Positions 47,520 to 63,181 of a DNA stretch of 64,000 bases are shown here, piece after piece. The stretch is from Telmatherina bonti (Eukaryota > Chordata > Actinopteri > Atheriniformes > Telmatherinidae). Position 1 is the stretch's first letter; each line of letters starts with the position of its first letter. The translations under genes and the position numbers were made by a program. The notes beneath the pieces were generated by a model. That model was not told the origin of the DNA, searched no databases, and was given only the letters and a program-made list of their open reading frames with translations. Location of the stretch: NCBI GenBank assembly GCA_933228915.1, contig OW121831.1, positions 40,272,335 to 40,336,334 of the forward strand, read 5' to 3'.

Positions 47520-50500
47520 GTCCAACCAAACAAAATGATGTCCAACCAGAACAACATGATGTCCAACCAAACAACATGATGTCCAACCAAACAACATGAA
47601 GTCCAACCAAACAACATGATGTCCAACCAGAACAACATGATGTCCAACCAAACAACATGATGTCCAACCAAACAACATGATGTCCAACCAAACAAAATGA
47701 TGTCCAACCAGGACATGATGTCCAACCAAACAACCTGATGTCCAACCAAACAACATGATGTCCAAACAAACAAAATGATGTCCAACCAGAACAACATGAT
47801 GTCCAACCAAACAACATGATGTCCAACCAGAGCATGATGTCCAACCAAACAACATGATGTCCAACCAGGACATGATGTCCAACCAAACAACATCATGTCC
47901 AACCAGAACATGATGTCCAACCAAACAACATGATGTCCAACCAGAACATGATGTCCAACGAAACACGACGTCCAACCAGAACATGATGTCCAACAAAACA
48001 ACATGATGTCCAACCAGAACAACATGATGTCCGACCAAACAACATGATGTCAAACCAGAACATGATGTCCAACCAAACAACATGATGTCCAACCAGAACA
48101 TGATGTCCAACCAGAACATGATGTCAAACCAGCACATGATGTCCAACCAAACAATATGATGTCCAACCAAACAACATGATGTGCAACTAAACAACATGAT
48201 GTCCAACCAAACAACATGATGTCCAACCAAACAACATGATGTCAAACCAAACAACATGATGCCCAACCAAACAACATAATGTCCAACCAAACAACATGAT
48301 GTCAAACCAAACAACATGATGCCCAACCAAACAACACGATGTCCAACCAAACAACATGATGTCCAACCAGAGCATGATGTCCAACCAAACAACATGATGT
48401 CCAACCAGGACATGATGTCCAACCAAAAAACATCATGTCCAACCAGACCATGATGTCCAACCAGGACATGATGTCCAACCAAACAACATGATGTCAAACC
48501 AGAACAACATGATGTCCAACCAAACAACATGATGTCCAACCAAACAACATGATGTCCAACCAGAACATGATGTCCAACCAAACAACATGATGTTCAACCA
48601 AAACATGATGTCCAACCAGGACATGATGTCCAACCAAACAACATGATGTCCAACCAAACAACATGATGTCCAACCAGAACAACATGATGTCCAACCAAAC
48701 AACATGATGTCCAACAAAACAACATGGTGTCCAACCAGAACAACATGATGTCCAACCAAACAACATGATGTGCAACCAAACAACATGATGTCCAACCAAA
48801 CAACATGATGTGCAACCAAACAACATGATGTCCAACCAAACAACATGATGTCCAACCAGAACAACATGATGTCCAACCAAATAACATGGTGCCCAACCAA
48901 ACAACACGATGTCCAACCAAACAACATGATGTCCAACCAGAGCATGATGTCCAACCAAACAACATGATGTCCAACCAGGACATGATGTCCAACCAAAAAA
49001 CATCATGTCCAACCAGAACATGATGTCCAACCAAACAACATGATGTTCAACCAAACAAAATGATGTCCAACCAGAACAACATGATGTCCAACCAAACAAC
49101 ATGATGTCCAACCAAACAACATGAAGTCCAACCAAACAACATGATGTCCAACCAGAACAACATGATGTCCAACCAAACAACATGATGTCCAACCAAACAA
49201 CATGATGTCCAACCAAACAAAATGATGTCCAACCAGGACATGATGTCCAACCAAACAACCTGATGTCCAACCAAACAACATGATGTCCAACCAAACAAAA
49301 TGATGTCCAACCAGAACAACATGATGTCCAACCAAACAACATGATGTCCAACCAGAGCATGATGTCCAACCAAACAACATGATGTCCAACCAGGACATGA
49401 TGTCCAACCAAACAACATCATGTCCAACCAGAACATGATGTCCAACCAAACAACATGATGTCCAACCAGAACATGATGTCCAACGAAACACGACGTCCAA
49501 CCAGAACATGATGTCCAACAAAACAACATGATGTCCAACCAGAACAACATGATGTCCGACCAAACAACAAGATGTCAAACCAGAACATGATGTCCAACCA
49601 AACAACATGATGTCCAACCAGAACATGATGTCCAACCAGAACATGATGTCAAACCAGGACATGATGTCCAACCAAACAATATGATGTCCAACCAAACAAC
49701 ATGATGTGCAACTAAACAACATGATGTCCAACCAAACAACATGATGTCCAACCAAACAACATGATGTCAAACCAAACAACATGATGCCCAACCAAACAAC
49801 ATAATGTCCAACCAAACAACATGATGTCAAACCAAACAACATGATGCCCAACCAAACAACACGATGTCCAACCAAACAACATGATGTCCAACCAGAGCAT
49901 GATGTCCAACCAAACAACATGATGTCCAACCAGGACATGATGTCCAACCAAAAAACATCATGTCCAACCAGACCATGATGTCCAACCAGGACATGATGTC
50001 CAACCAAACAACATGATGTCAAACCAGAACAACATGATGTCCAACCAAACAACATGATGTCCAACCAAACAACATGATGTCCAACCAGAACATGATGTCC
50101 AACCAAACAACATGATGTTCAACCAAAACATGATGTCCAACCAGGACATGATGTCCAACCAAAAAACATGATGTCCAACCAAACAACATGATGTCCAACC
50201 AGAACAACATGATGTCCAACCAAACAACATGATGTCCAACAAAACAACATGGTGTCCAACCAGAACAACATGATGTCCAACCAAACAACATGATGTGCAA
50301 CCAAACAACATGATGTCCAACCAAACAACATGATGTGCAACCAAACAACATGATGTCCAACCAAACAACATGATGTCCAACCAGAACAACATGATGTCCA
50401 ACCAAATAACATGGTGCCCAACCAAACAACACGATGTCCAACCAAACAACATGATGTCCAACCAGAGCATGATGTCCAACCAAACAACATGATGTCCAAC

Positions 50501-50570
50501 CAGGACATGATGTCCAACCAAAAAACATCATGTCCAACCAGAACATGATGTCCAACCAAACAACATGATG
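47520..50570. repeat. Two tandem copies of a 1,525-bp higher-order repeat
   Basis: GAAGTCC at 47,598 recurs at 49,123 and CGAAACACGACG at 47,959 recurs at 49,484. A third, non-adjacent partial copy lies at about 52,250-53,480, offset 2,914 bp from the second (CGAAAC at 52,398). Confidence 0.87.
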
Positions 50571-50743
50571 TTCAACCAAACAACATGATGTCCAACCAAA
50601 CAACATGATGTCCAAACAAACAACATGATGTGCAACCAAACAATATGATGTCCAACCAAACAACATGATGTCCAACCAAACAACATAATGTGCAACCAAA
50701 CAACATGATGTCCAACCAAACAACATGATGTCCAACCAAACAA

Positions 50744-52013
50744 CATTATGTCCAACCAGGACATGATGTCCAACCAAACAAAATGATGTCCAACCAGAAC
50801 AACATGATGTCCAACCAAACAACATGATGTCCAACCAAACAACATGATGTCCAACCAGAACAACATGATGTGCAACCAAACAACATGATGTCCAACCAAA
50901 CAACATGATGTCCAACCAAACAAAATGATGTCCAACCACGACATGATGTCCAACCAAACAACATGATGTCCAACCAAACAACATGATGTCCAACCAAACA
51001 ACCTGATGTCCAACCAAACAACATGATGTCCAACCAAACAAAATGATGTCCAACCAGAACAACATGATGTCCAACCAAACAACATGATGTCCAACCAGAG
51101 CATGATGTCCAACCAAACAACATGATGTCCAACCAGGACATGATGTCCAACCAAACAACATGATGTCCAACCAGAACAACATGATGTGCAACCAAACAAC
51201 ATGATGTCCAACCAAACAACATGATGTCCAACCAAACAAAATGATGTCCAACCAGGACATGATGTCCAACCAAACAACATGATGTCCAACCAAACAACAT
51301 GATGTCCAACCAAACAACCTGATAGCCAACCAAACAACATGATGTCCAACCAAACAAAATGATGTCCAACCAGAACAACATTATGTCCAACCAGGACATG
51401 ATGTCCAACCAAACAAAATGATGTCCAACCAGAACAACATGATGTCCAACCAAACAACATGATGTCCAACCAAACAACATGATGTCCAACCAGAACAACA
51501 TGATGTGCAACCAAACAACATGATGTCCAACCAAACAACATGATGTCCAACCAAACAAAATGATGTCCAACCACGACATGATGTCCAACCAAACAACATG
51601 ATGTCCAACCAAACAACATGATGTCCAACCAAACAACCTGATGTCCAACCAAACAACATGATGTCCAACCAAACAAAATGATGTCCAACCAGAACAACAT
51701 GATGTCCAACCAAACAACATGATGTCCAACCAGAGCATGATGTCCAACCAAACAACATGATGTCCAACCAGGACATGATGTCCAACCAAACAACATGATG
51801 TCCAACCAGAACAACATGATGTGCAACCAAACAACATGATGTCCAACCAAACAACATGATGTCCAACCAAACAAAATGATGTCCAACCAGGACATGATGT
51901 CCAACCAAACAACATGATGTCCAACCAAACAACATGATGTCCAACCAAACAACCTGATAGCCAACCAAACAACATGATGTCCAACCAAACAAAATGATGT
52001 CCAACCAGAACAA
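50744..52013. repeat. Two tandem copies of a 635-bp block
   Basis: CATTATG at about 50,745 recurs at about 51,380. CACGAC at 50,937 recurs at 51,572, and CCTGATAG at 51,318 recurs at 51,953. The two copies together fill the interval. Confidence 0.85.
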
Positions 52014-54059
52014 CATGATGTCCAACCACACAACATGATGTCCAACCAAACAACATGATGTCCAACCAGAACAACATGATGTCCAACCAAACAACATGAT
52101 GTCCAACCAAACAACATGATGTCCAACCAAACAAAATGATGTCCAACCAGGACATGATGTCCAACCAAACAACCTGATGTCCAACCAAACAACATGATGT
52201 CCAACCAAACAAAATGATGTCCAACCAGAACAACATGATGTCCAACCAAACAACATGATGTCCAACCAGAGCATGATGTCCAACCAAACAACATGATGTC
52301 CAACCAGGACATGATGTCCAACCAAACAACATCATGTCCAACCAGAACATGATGTCCAACCAAACAACATGATGTCCAACCAGAACATGATGTCCAACGA
52401 AACACGACGTCCAACCAGAACATGATGTCCAACAAAACAACATGATGTCCAACCAGAACAACATGATGTCCGACCAAACAACAAGATGTCAAACCAGAAC
52501 ATGATGTCCAACCAAACAACATGATGTCCAACCAGAACATGATGTCCAACCAGAACATGATGTCAAACCAGGACATGATGTCCAACCAAACAATATGATG
52601 TCCAACCAAACAACATGATGTGCAACTAAACAACATGATGTCCAACCAAACAACATGATGTCCAACCAAACAACATGATGTCAAACCAAACAACATGATG
52701 CCCAACCAAACAACATAATGTCCAACCAAACAACATGATGTCAAACCAAACAACATGATGCCCAACCAAACAACACGATGTCCAACCAAACAACATGATG
52801 TCCAACCAGAGCATGATGTCCAACCAAACAACATGATGTCCAACCAGGACATGATGTCCAACCAAAAAACATCATGTCCAACCAGACCATGATGTCCAAC
52901 CAGGACATGATGTCCAACCAAACAACATGATGTCAAACCAGAACAACATGATGTCCAACCAAACAACATGATGTCCAACCAAACAACATGATGTCCAACC
53001 AGAACATGATGTCCAACCAAACAACATGATGTTCAACCAAAACATGATGTCCAACCAGGACATGATGTCCAACCAAACAACATGATGTCCAACCAAACAA
53101 CATGATGTCCAACCAGAACAACATGATGTCCAACCAAACAACATGATGTCCAACAAAACAACATGGTGTCCAACCAGAACAACATGATGTCCAACCAAAC
53201 AACATGATGTGCAACCAAACAACATGATGTCCAACCAAACAACATGATGTGCAACCAAACAACATGATGTCCAACCAAACAACATGATGTCCAACCAGAA
53301 CAACATGATGTCCAACCAAATAACATGGTGCCCAACCAAACAACACGATGTCCAACCAAACAACATGATGTCCAACCAGAGCATGATGTCCAACCAAACA
53401 ACATGATGTCCAACCAGGACATGATGTCCAACCAAAAAACATCATGTCCAACCAGAACATGATGTCCAACCAAACAACATGATGTTCAACCAAACAACAT
53501 GATGTCCAACCAAACAACATGATGTCCAAACAAACAACATGATGTGCAACCAAACAATATGATGTCCAACCAAACAACATGATGTCCAACCAAACAACAT
53601 AATGTGCAACCAAACAACATGATGTCCAACCAAACAACATGATGTCCAACCAAACAACATTATGTCCAACCAGGACATGATGTCCAACCAAACAAAATGA
53701 TGTCCAACCAGAACAACATGATGTCCAACCAAACAACATGATGTCCAACCAAACAACATGATGTCCAACCAAACAACATGATGTCCAACCAGAACAACAT
53801 GATGTGCAACCAAACAACATGATGTCCAACCAAACAACATGATGTCCAACCAAACAAAATGATGTCCAACCACGACATGATGTCCAACCAAACAACATGA
53901 TGTCCAACCAAACAACATGATGTCCAACCAAACAACCTGATGTCCAACCAAACAACATGATGTCCAACCAAACAAAATGATGTCCAACCAGAACAACATG
54001 ATGTCCAACCAAACAACATGATGTCCAACCAGAGCATGATGTCCAACCAAACAACATGA

Positions 54060-56731
54060 TGTCCAACCAGGACATGATGTCCAACCAAACAACATGATGT
54101 CCAACCAGAACAACATGATGTGCAACCAAACAACATGATGTCCAACCAAACAACATGATGTCCAACCAAACAAAATGATGTCCAACCAGGACATGATGTC
54201 CAACCAAACAACATGATGTCCAACCAAACAACATGATGTCCAACCAAACAACCTGATAGCCAACCAAACAACATGATGTCCAACCAAACAAAATGATGTC
54301 CAACCAGAACAACATGATGTCCAACCACACAACATGATGTCCAACCAAACAACATGATGTCCAAACAAACAACATGATGTGCAACCAAACAATATGATGT
54401 CCAACCAAACAACATGATGTCCAACCAAACAACATGATGTCCAACCAAACAACATAATGTGCAACCAAACAACATGATGTCCAACCAAACAACATGATGT
54501 CCAACCAAACAACATGATGTCCAACCAGGACATGATGTCCAACCAAACAAAATGATGTCCAACCAGAACAACATGATGTCCAACCAAACAACATGATGTC
54601 CAACCAAACAACATGATGTCCAACCAAACAACATGATGTCCAACCAGAACAACATGATGTGCAACCAAACAACATGATGTCCAACCAAACAACATGATGT
54701 CCAACCAAACAAAATGATGTCCAACCAGGACATGATGTCCAACCAAACAACATGATGTCCAACCAAACAACATGATGTCCAACCAAACAACCTGATGTCC
54801 AACCAAACAACATGATGTCCAACCAAACAAAATGATGTCCAACCAGAACAACATGATGTCCAACCAAACAACATGATGTCCAACCAGAGCATGATGTCCA
54901 ACCAAACAACATGATGTCCAACCAGGACATGATGTCCAACCAAACAACATGATGTCCAACCAGAACAACATGATGTGCAACCAAACAACATGATGTCCAA
55001 CCAAACAACATGATGTCCAACCAAACAAAATGATGTCCAACCAGGACATGATGTCCAACCAAACAACATGATGTCCAACCAAACAACATGATGTCCAACC
55101 AAACAACCTGATGTCCAACCAAACAACATGATGTCCAACCAAACAAAATGATGTCCAACCAGAACAACATGATGTCCAACCAAACAACATGATGTCCAAC
55201 CAGAGCATGATGTCCAACCAAACAACATGATGTCCAACCAGGACATGATGTCCAACCAAACAACATCATGTCCAACCAGAACATGATGTCCAACCAAACA
55301 ACATGATGTCCAACCAAACAACATCATGTCCAACCAAACAAAATGATGTCCAACCAGGACATGATGTCCAACCAAACAACATGATGTCCAACCAAACAAC
55401 ATGATGTCCAACCAAACAACCTGATGTCCAACCAAACAACATGATGTCCAACCAAACAAAATGATGTCCAACCAGAACAACATGATGTCCAACCAAACAA
55501 CATGATGTCCAACCAGAGCATGATGTCCAACCAAACAACATGATGTCCAACCAGGACATGATGTCCAACCAAACAACATCATGTCCAACCAGAACATGAT
55601 GTCCAACCAAACAACATGATGTCCAACCAGAACATGATGTCCAACGAAACACGATGTCCAACCAGAACATGATGTCCAACAAAACAACATGATGTCCAAC
55701 CAGAACAACATGATGTCCGAGCAAACAACATGATGTCCAACCAGAACATGATGTCCAACCAAACAACATGATGTCCAACCAGAACATGATGTCCAACCAG
55801 AACATGATGTCAAACCAGGACATGATGTCCAACCAAACAATATGATGTCCAACCAAACAACATGATCTGCAACTAAACAACATGATGTCCAACCAAACAA
55901 CATGATGTCCAACCAAACAACATGATGTCATAACAAACAACATGATGCCCAAACAAACGACATGATGTCCAACCAAACAACATGATGTCAAACCAAACAA
56001 CATGATGCCCAACCAAACAACACGATGTCCAACCAAACAACATGATGTCCAACCAGAGCATGATGTCCAACCAAACAACATGATGTCCAACCAGGACATG
56101 ATGTCCAACCAAAAAACATCATGTCCACCCAGAACATGATGTCCAACCAAACATCATGATGTCCAACCAAACAACATGATGTCCAACCAAACAACATGAT
56201 GTCCAACCAAACAACATGATGTGCAACCAAACAACATGATGTCCAACAAAACAACATGATGTCCAACCAAACAACATGATGTCCAACCAAACAACATGAT
56301 GTCCAACCAAAAAACATGATGTCCAACCAGGACATGATGTCCAACCAAACAACATGATGTCCAACCAGAAAAACATGATGTCCAACCAAACAACATGATG
56401 TCCAACCAGAACATGATGTCCAACCAAACAACATGATGTCCAACCAAAACATGATGTCCAACCAGGACATGATGTCCAACCAAACAACATAATGTCCAAC
56501 CAGAACATGATGTCCAACCAGGACATGATGTACAACCAAACAACATGATGTCAAACCAGAACAACATGATGTCCAACCAAACAACATGATGTCCAACCAA
56601 ACAACATGATGTCCAACCAAACAACATGATGTCCAACCAAACAACATGATGTCCAACCAGAACAACATGATGTCCAACCAAACAACATGATGTCCAACAA
56701 AACAACATGGTGTCCAACCAGAACAACATGA
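54060..56731. repeat. Segment duplicated at 61,309-64,000 (offset 7,249 then 7,269 bp)
   Basis: GTGCAACC at 54,120 recurs at 61,369 and CCTGATAGCC at 54,252 recurs at 61,501 (offset 7,249). One extra 20-mer near 61,700-61,800 raises the offset to 7,269 for all later landmarks (55,266 to 62,535; 55,873 to 63,142; 56,119 to 63,388). I noticed few substitutions, for example CAACTGAAC near 62,170. The right end is cut by the window. Confidence 0.88.
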
Positions 56732-57082
56732 TGTCCAACCAAACAACATGATGTGCAACCAAACAACATGATGTCCAACCAAACAACATGATGTGCAACC
56801 AAACAACATGATGTCCAACCAAACAACATGATGTCCAACCAGAACAACATGATGTCCAACCAAACAACATGATGTCCAACAAGGACATGATGTCCAACCA
56901 GAACAACATGATGTCCAACCAAACAACATGATGTCCAACCAGGACATGATGTCCAACCAAATAACATGATGCCCAACCAAACAACACGATGTCCAACCAA
57001 ACAACATGATGTCCAACCAGAGCATGATGTCCAACCAAACAACATGATGTCCAACCAGGACATGATGTCCAACCAAAAAACA

Positions 57083-60000
57083 TCATGTCCAACCAGAACA
57101 TGATGTCCAACCAAACAACATGATGTTCAACCAAACAACATGATGTCCAACCAAACAACATGATGTCCAAACAAACAACATGATGTGCAACCAAACAATA
57201 TGATGTCCAACCAAACAACATGATGTCCAACCAAACAACATGATGTCCAACCAAACAAAATGATGTCCAACCAGAACAACATGATGTCCAACCAAACAAC
57301 ATGATGTCCAACCAAACAACACGATGTCCAACCAAACAACATGATGTCCAACCAGAACAACGTGATGTCCAACCAAACAACATGATGTCCAACCAAACAA
57401 CATGATGTCCAACCAAACAAAATGATGTCCAACATGGACATGATGTCCAACCAAACAACCTGATGTCCAACCAAACAACATGATGTCCAACCAAACAAAA
57501 TGATGTCCAACCAGAACAACATGATGTCCAACCAAACAACATGATGTCCAACCAGAGCATGATGTCCAACCAAACAACATGGTGTCCAACCAGGACATGA
57601 TGTCCAACCAAACAACATCATGTCCAACCAGAACATGATATCCAACCAAACAACATGATGTCCAACCAGAACATGATGTCCAACGAAACACGATGTCCAA
57701 CCAGAACATGATGTCCAACAAAACAACATGATGTCCAACCAGAACAACATGATGTCCGACCAAACAACATGATGTCCAACCAGAACATGATGTCCAACCA
57801 AACAACATGATGTCCAACCAGAACATGATGTCCAACCAGAACATGATGTCAAACCAGGACATGATGTCCAACCAAACAATATGATGTCCAACCAAACAAC
57901 ATGATGTGCAACTAAACAACATGATGTCCAACCAAACAACATGATGTCCAACCAAACAACATGATGTCAAACCAAACAACATGATGCCCAACCAAACAAC
58001 ATAATGTCCAACCAAACAACATGATGTCAAACCAAACAACATGATGCCCAAACAAACAACACGATGTCCAACCAAACAACATGATGTCCAACCAGAGCAT
58101 GATGTCCAACCAAACAACATGATGTCCAACCAGGACATGATGTCCAACCAAAAAACATCATGTCCAACCAGAACATGATGTCCAACCAGGACATGATGTC
58201 CAACCAAACAACATGATGTCAAACCAGAACAACATGATGTACAACCAAACAACATGATGTCCAACCAAACAACATGATGTCCAACAAAACAACATGGTGT
58301 CCAACCAGAACAACATGATGTCCAACCAAATAACATGATGTGCAACCAAACAACATGATGTCCAACCAAACAACATGATGTGCAACCAAACAACATGATG
58401 TCCAACCAAACAACATGATGTCCAACCAGAACAACATGATGTCCAACCAAATAACATGATGCCCAACCAAACAACACGATGTCCAACCAAACAACATGAT
58501 GTCCAACCAGAGCATGATGTCCAACCAAACAACATGATGTCCAACCAGGACATGATGTCCAACCAAAAAACATCATGTCCAACCAGAACATGATGTCCAA
58601 CCAAACAACATGATGTTCAACCAAACAACATGATGTCCAACCAAACAACATGATGTCCAAACAAACAACATGATGTGCAACCAAACAATATGATGTCCAA
58701 CCAAACAACATGATGTCCAACCAAACAACATGATGTCCAACCAAACAACATGATGTGCAACCAAACAACATGATGTCCAACCAAACAACATGATGTCCAA
58801 CCAGGACATGATGTCCAACCAAACAAAATGATGTCCAACCAGAACAACATGATGTCCAACCAAACAACATGATGTCCAACCAGAACAACATGATGTCCAA
58901 CCAAACAACATGATGTCCAACCAGAGCATGATGTCCAACCAAACAACATGATGTCCAACCAGGACATGATGTCCAACCAAACAACATCATGTCCAACCAG
59001 AACATGATGTCCAACCAAACAACATGATGTCCAACCAGAACATGATGTCCAACGAAACACCATGTCCAACCAGAACATGATGTCCAACAAAACAACATGA
59101 TGTCCAACCAGAACAACATGATATCCGACCAAACAACATGATGTCCAACCAGAACATGATGTCCAACCAAACAACATGATGTCCAACCAGAACATGATGT
59201 CCAACCAGAACATGATGTCAAACCAGGACATGATGTGCAACCAAACAACATGATGTCCAACCAGAACATGATGTCCAACGAAACACGATGTCCAACCAGA
59301 ACATGATGTCCAACCAAACAACATGATGTCCAACCAGAACAACGTGATGTCCAACCAAACAACATGATGTCCAACCAAACAACATGATGTCCAACCAAAC
59401 AAAATGATGTCCAACATGGACATGATGTCCAACCAAACAACATGATGTCCAACCAAACAAAATGATGTCCAACCAGAACAACATGATGTCCAACCAAACA
59501 ACATGATGTCCAACCAGAGCATGATGTCCAACCAAACAACATGGTGTCCAACCAGGACATGATGTCCAACCAAACAACATCATGTCCAACCAGAACATGA
59601 TATCCAACCAAACAACATGATGTCCAACCAGAACATGATGTCCAACGAAACACGATGTCCAACCAGAACATGATGTCCAACAAAACAACATGATGTCCAA
59701 CCAGAACAACATGATGTCCGACCAAACAACATGATGTCCAACCAGAACATGATGTCCAACCAAACAACATGATGTCCAACCAGAACATGATGTCCAACCA
59801 GAACATGATGTCAAACCAGGACATGATGTCCAACCAAACAACATGATGTCCAACCAAACAACATGATGTCAAACCAAACAACATGATGCCCAACCAAACA
59901 ACATAATGTCCAACCAAACAACATGATGTCAAACCAAACAACATGATGCCCAAACAAACAACACGATGTCCAACCAAACAACATGATGTCCAACCAGAGC

Positions 60001-63000
60001 ATGATGTCCAACCAAACAACATGATGTCCAACCAGGACATGATGTCCAACCAAAAAACATCATGTCCAACCAGAACATGATGTCCAACCAGGACATGATG
60101 TCCAACCAAACAACATGATGTCAAACCAGAACAACATGATGTACAACCAAACAACATGATGTCCAACCAAACAACATGATGTCCAACAAAACAACATGGT
60201 GTCCAACCAGAACAACATGATGTCCAACCAAATAACATGATGTGCAACCAAACAACATGATGTCCAACCAAACAACATGATGTGCAACCAAACAACATGA
60301 TGTCCAACCAAACAACATGATGTCCAACCAGAACAACATGATGTTCAACCAAATAACATGATGCCCAACCAAACAACACGATGTCCAACCAAACAACATG
60401 ATGTCCAACCAGAGCATGATGTCCAACCAAACAACATGATGTCCAACCAGGACATGATGTCCAACCAAAAAACATCATGTCCAACCAGAACATGATGTCC
60501 AACCAAACAACATGATGTTCAACCAAACAACATGATGTCCAACCAAACAACATGATGTCCAAACAAACAACATGATGTGCAACCAAACAATATGATGTCC
60601 AACCAAACAACATGATGTCCAACCAAACAACATGATGTCCAACCAAACAACATGATGTGCAACCAAACAACATGATGTCCAACCAAACAACATGATGTCC
60701 AACCAGGACATGATGTCCAACCAAACAAAATGATGTCCAACCAGAACAACATGGTGTCCAACCAAACAACATGATGTCCAACCAGAACAACATGATGTCC
60801 AACCAAACAACATGATGTCCAACCAGAGCATGATGTCCAACCAAACAACATGATGTCCAACCAGGACATGATGTCCAACCAAACAACATCATGTCCAACC
60901 AGAACATGATGTCCAACCAAACAACATGATGTCCAACCAGAACATGATGTCCAACGAAACACCATGTCCAACCAGAACATGATGTCCAACAAAACAACAT
61001 GATGTCCAACCAGAACAACATGATATCCGACCAAACAACATGATGTCCAACCAGAACATGATGTCCAACCAAACAACATGATGTCCAACCAGAACATGAT
61101 GTCCAACCAGAACATGATGTCAAACCAGGACATGATGTGCAACCAAACAACATGATGTCCAACCAGAACATGATGGCCAACGAAACACGATGTCCAACCA
61201 GAACATGATGTCCAACCAAACAACATGATGTCCAACCAGAACAACGTGATGTCCAACCAGAACAACATGATGTCCAACCAAACAACATGATGTCCAACCA
61301 AAACATGATGTCCAACCAGGACATGATGTCCAACCAAACAACATGATGTCCAACCAGAACAACATGATGTGCAACCAAACAACATGATGTCCAACCAAAC
61401 AACATGATGTCCAACCAAACAAAATGATGTCCAACCAGGACATGATGTCCAACCAAACAACATGATGTCCAACCAAACAACATGATGTCCAACCAAACAA
61501 CCTGATAGCCAACCAAACAACATGATGTCCAACCAAACAAAATGATGTCCAACCAGAACAACATGATGTCCAACCACACAACATGATGTCCAACCAAACA
61601 ACATGATGTCCAAACAAACAACATGATGTGCAACCAAACAATATGATGTCCAACCAAACAACATGATGTCCAACCAAACAACATGATGTCCAACCAAACA
61701 ACATAATGTGCAACCAAACAACATGATGTCCAACCAAACAACATGATGTCCAACCAAACAACATGATGTCCAACCAAACAACATGATGTCCAACCAGGAC
61801 ATGATGTCCAACCAAACAAAATGATGTCCAACCAGAACAACATGATGTCCAACCAAACAACATGATGTCCAACCAAACAACATGATGTCCAACCAAACAA
61901 CATGATGTCCAACCAGAACAACATGATGTGCAACCAAACAACATGATGTCCAACCAAACAACATGATGTCCAACCAAACAAAATGATGTCCAACCAGGAC
62001 ATGATGTCCAACCAAACAACATGATGTCCAACCAAACAACATGATGTCCAACCAAACAACCTGATGTCCAACCAAACAACATGATGTCCAACCAAACAAA
62101 ATGATGTCCAACCAGAACAACATGATGTCCAACCAAACAACATGATGTCCAACCAGAGCATGATGTCCAACTGAACAACATGATGTCCAACCAGGACATG
62201 ATGTCCAACCAAACAACATGATGTCCAACCAGAACAACATGATGTGCAACCAAACAACATGATGTCCAACCAAACAACATGATGTCCAACCAAACAAAAT
62301 GATGTCCAACCAGGACATGATGTCCAACCAAACAACATGATGTCCAACCAAACAACATGATGTCCAACCAAACAACCTGATGTCCAACCAAACAACATGA
62401 TGTCCAACCAAACAAAATGATGTCCAACCAGAACAACATGATGTCCAACCAAACAACATGATGTCCAACCAGAGCATGATGTCCAACCAAACAACATGAT
62501 GTCCAACCAGGACATGATGTCCAACCAAACAACATCATGTCCAACCAGAACATGATGTCCAACCAAACAACATGATGTCCAACCAAACAACATCATGTCC
62601 AACCAAACAAAATGATGTCCAACCAGGACATGATGTCCAACCAAACAACATGATGTCCAACCAAACAACATGATGTCCAACCAAACAACCTGATGTCCAA
62701 CCAAACAACATGATGTCCAACCAAACAAAATGATGTCCAACCAGAACAACATGATGTCCAACCAAACAACATGATGTCCAACCAGAGCATGATGTCCAAC
62801 CAAACAACATGATGTCCAACCAGGACATGATGTCCAACCAAACAACATCATGTCCAACCAGAACATGATGTCCAACCAAACAACATGATGTCCAACCAGA
62901 ACATGATGTCCAACGAAACACGATGTCCAACCAGAACATGATGTCCAACAAAACAACATGATGTCCAACCAGAACAACATGATGTCCGAGCAAACAACAT

Positions 63001-63181
63001 GATGTCCAACCAGAACATGATGTCCAACCAAACAACATGATGTCCAACCAGAACATGATGTCCAACCAGAACATGATGTCAAACCAGGACATGATGTCCA
63101 ACCAAACAATATGATGTCCAACCAAACAACATGATCTGCAACTAAACAACATGATGTCCAACCAAACAACATGATGTCCAA
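57083..63181 (-). other. Longest open frame (2,032 codons), judged non-coding
   Basis: The frame repeats WLDIM, LFGWTSC and CLVGHHVV blocks because the satellite's minus strand has no stop in any frame. It has no non-repetitive N- or C-terminal part, no signal peptide and no recognisable domain. Each unit supplies an ATG, so the start carries no information, and the end is a chance stop from a unit variant. Hundreds of similar, overlapping frames lie along the whole window in all three minus frames. It is recorded only so that it is not annotated as a protein. Confidence 0.9.
57345..61250. repeat. Two tandem copies of a ~1.9-kb higher-order repeat
   Basis: AACGTGATG at 57,361 recurs at 59,343 and again at 61,245. 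The offset is 1,982 bp at the left end, 1,962 bp at the GTCAAACC unit (57,848 to 59,810), and 1,902 bp from the GCCCAAAC unit (58,047 to 59,949) to the right end, including CGAAACACC at 59,053 and 60,955. The second copy has therefore lost four 20-mers. Confidence 0.85.

Noticed and set aside
57083..63181. Very long minus-strand frames (up to 2,032 codons) as giant repeat proteins
   Set aside because: They follow from a stop-free unit. All three frames are equally open and overlap, no unique termini or domains exist, and duplications do not respect the reading frame.
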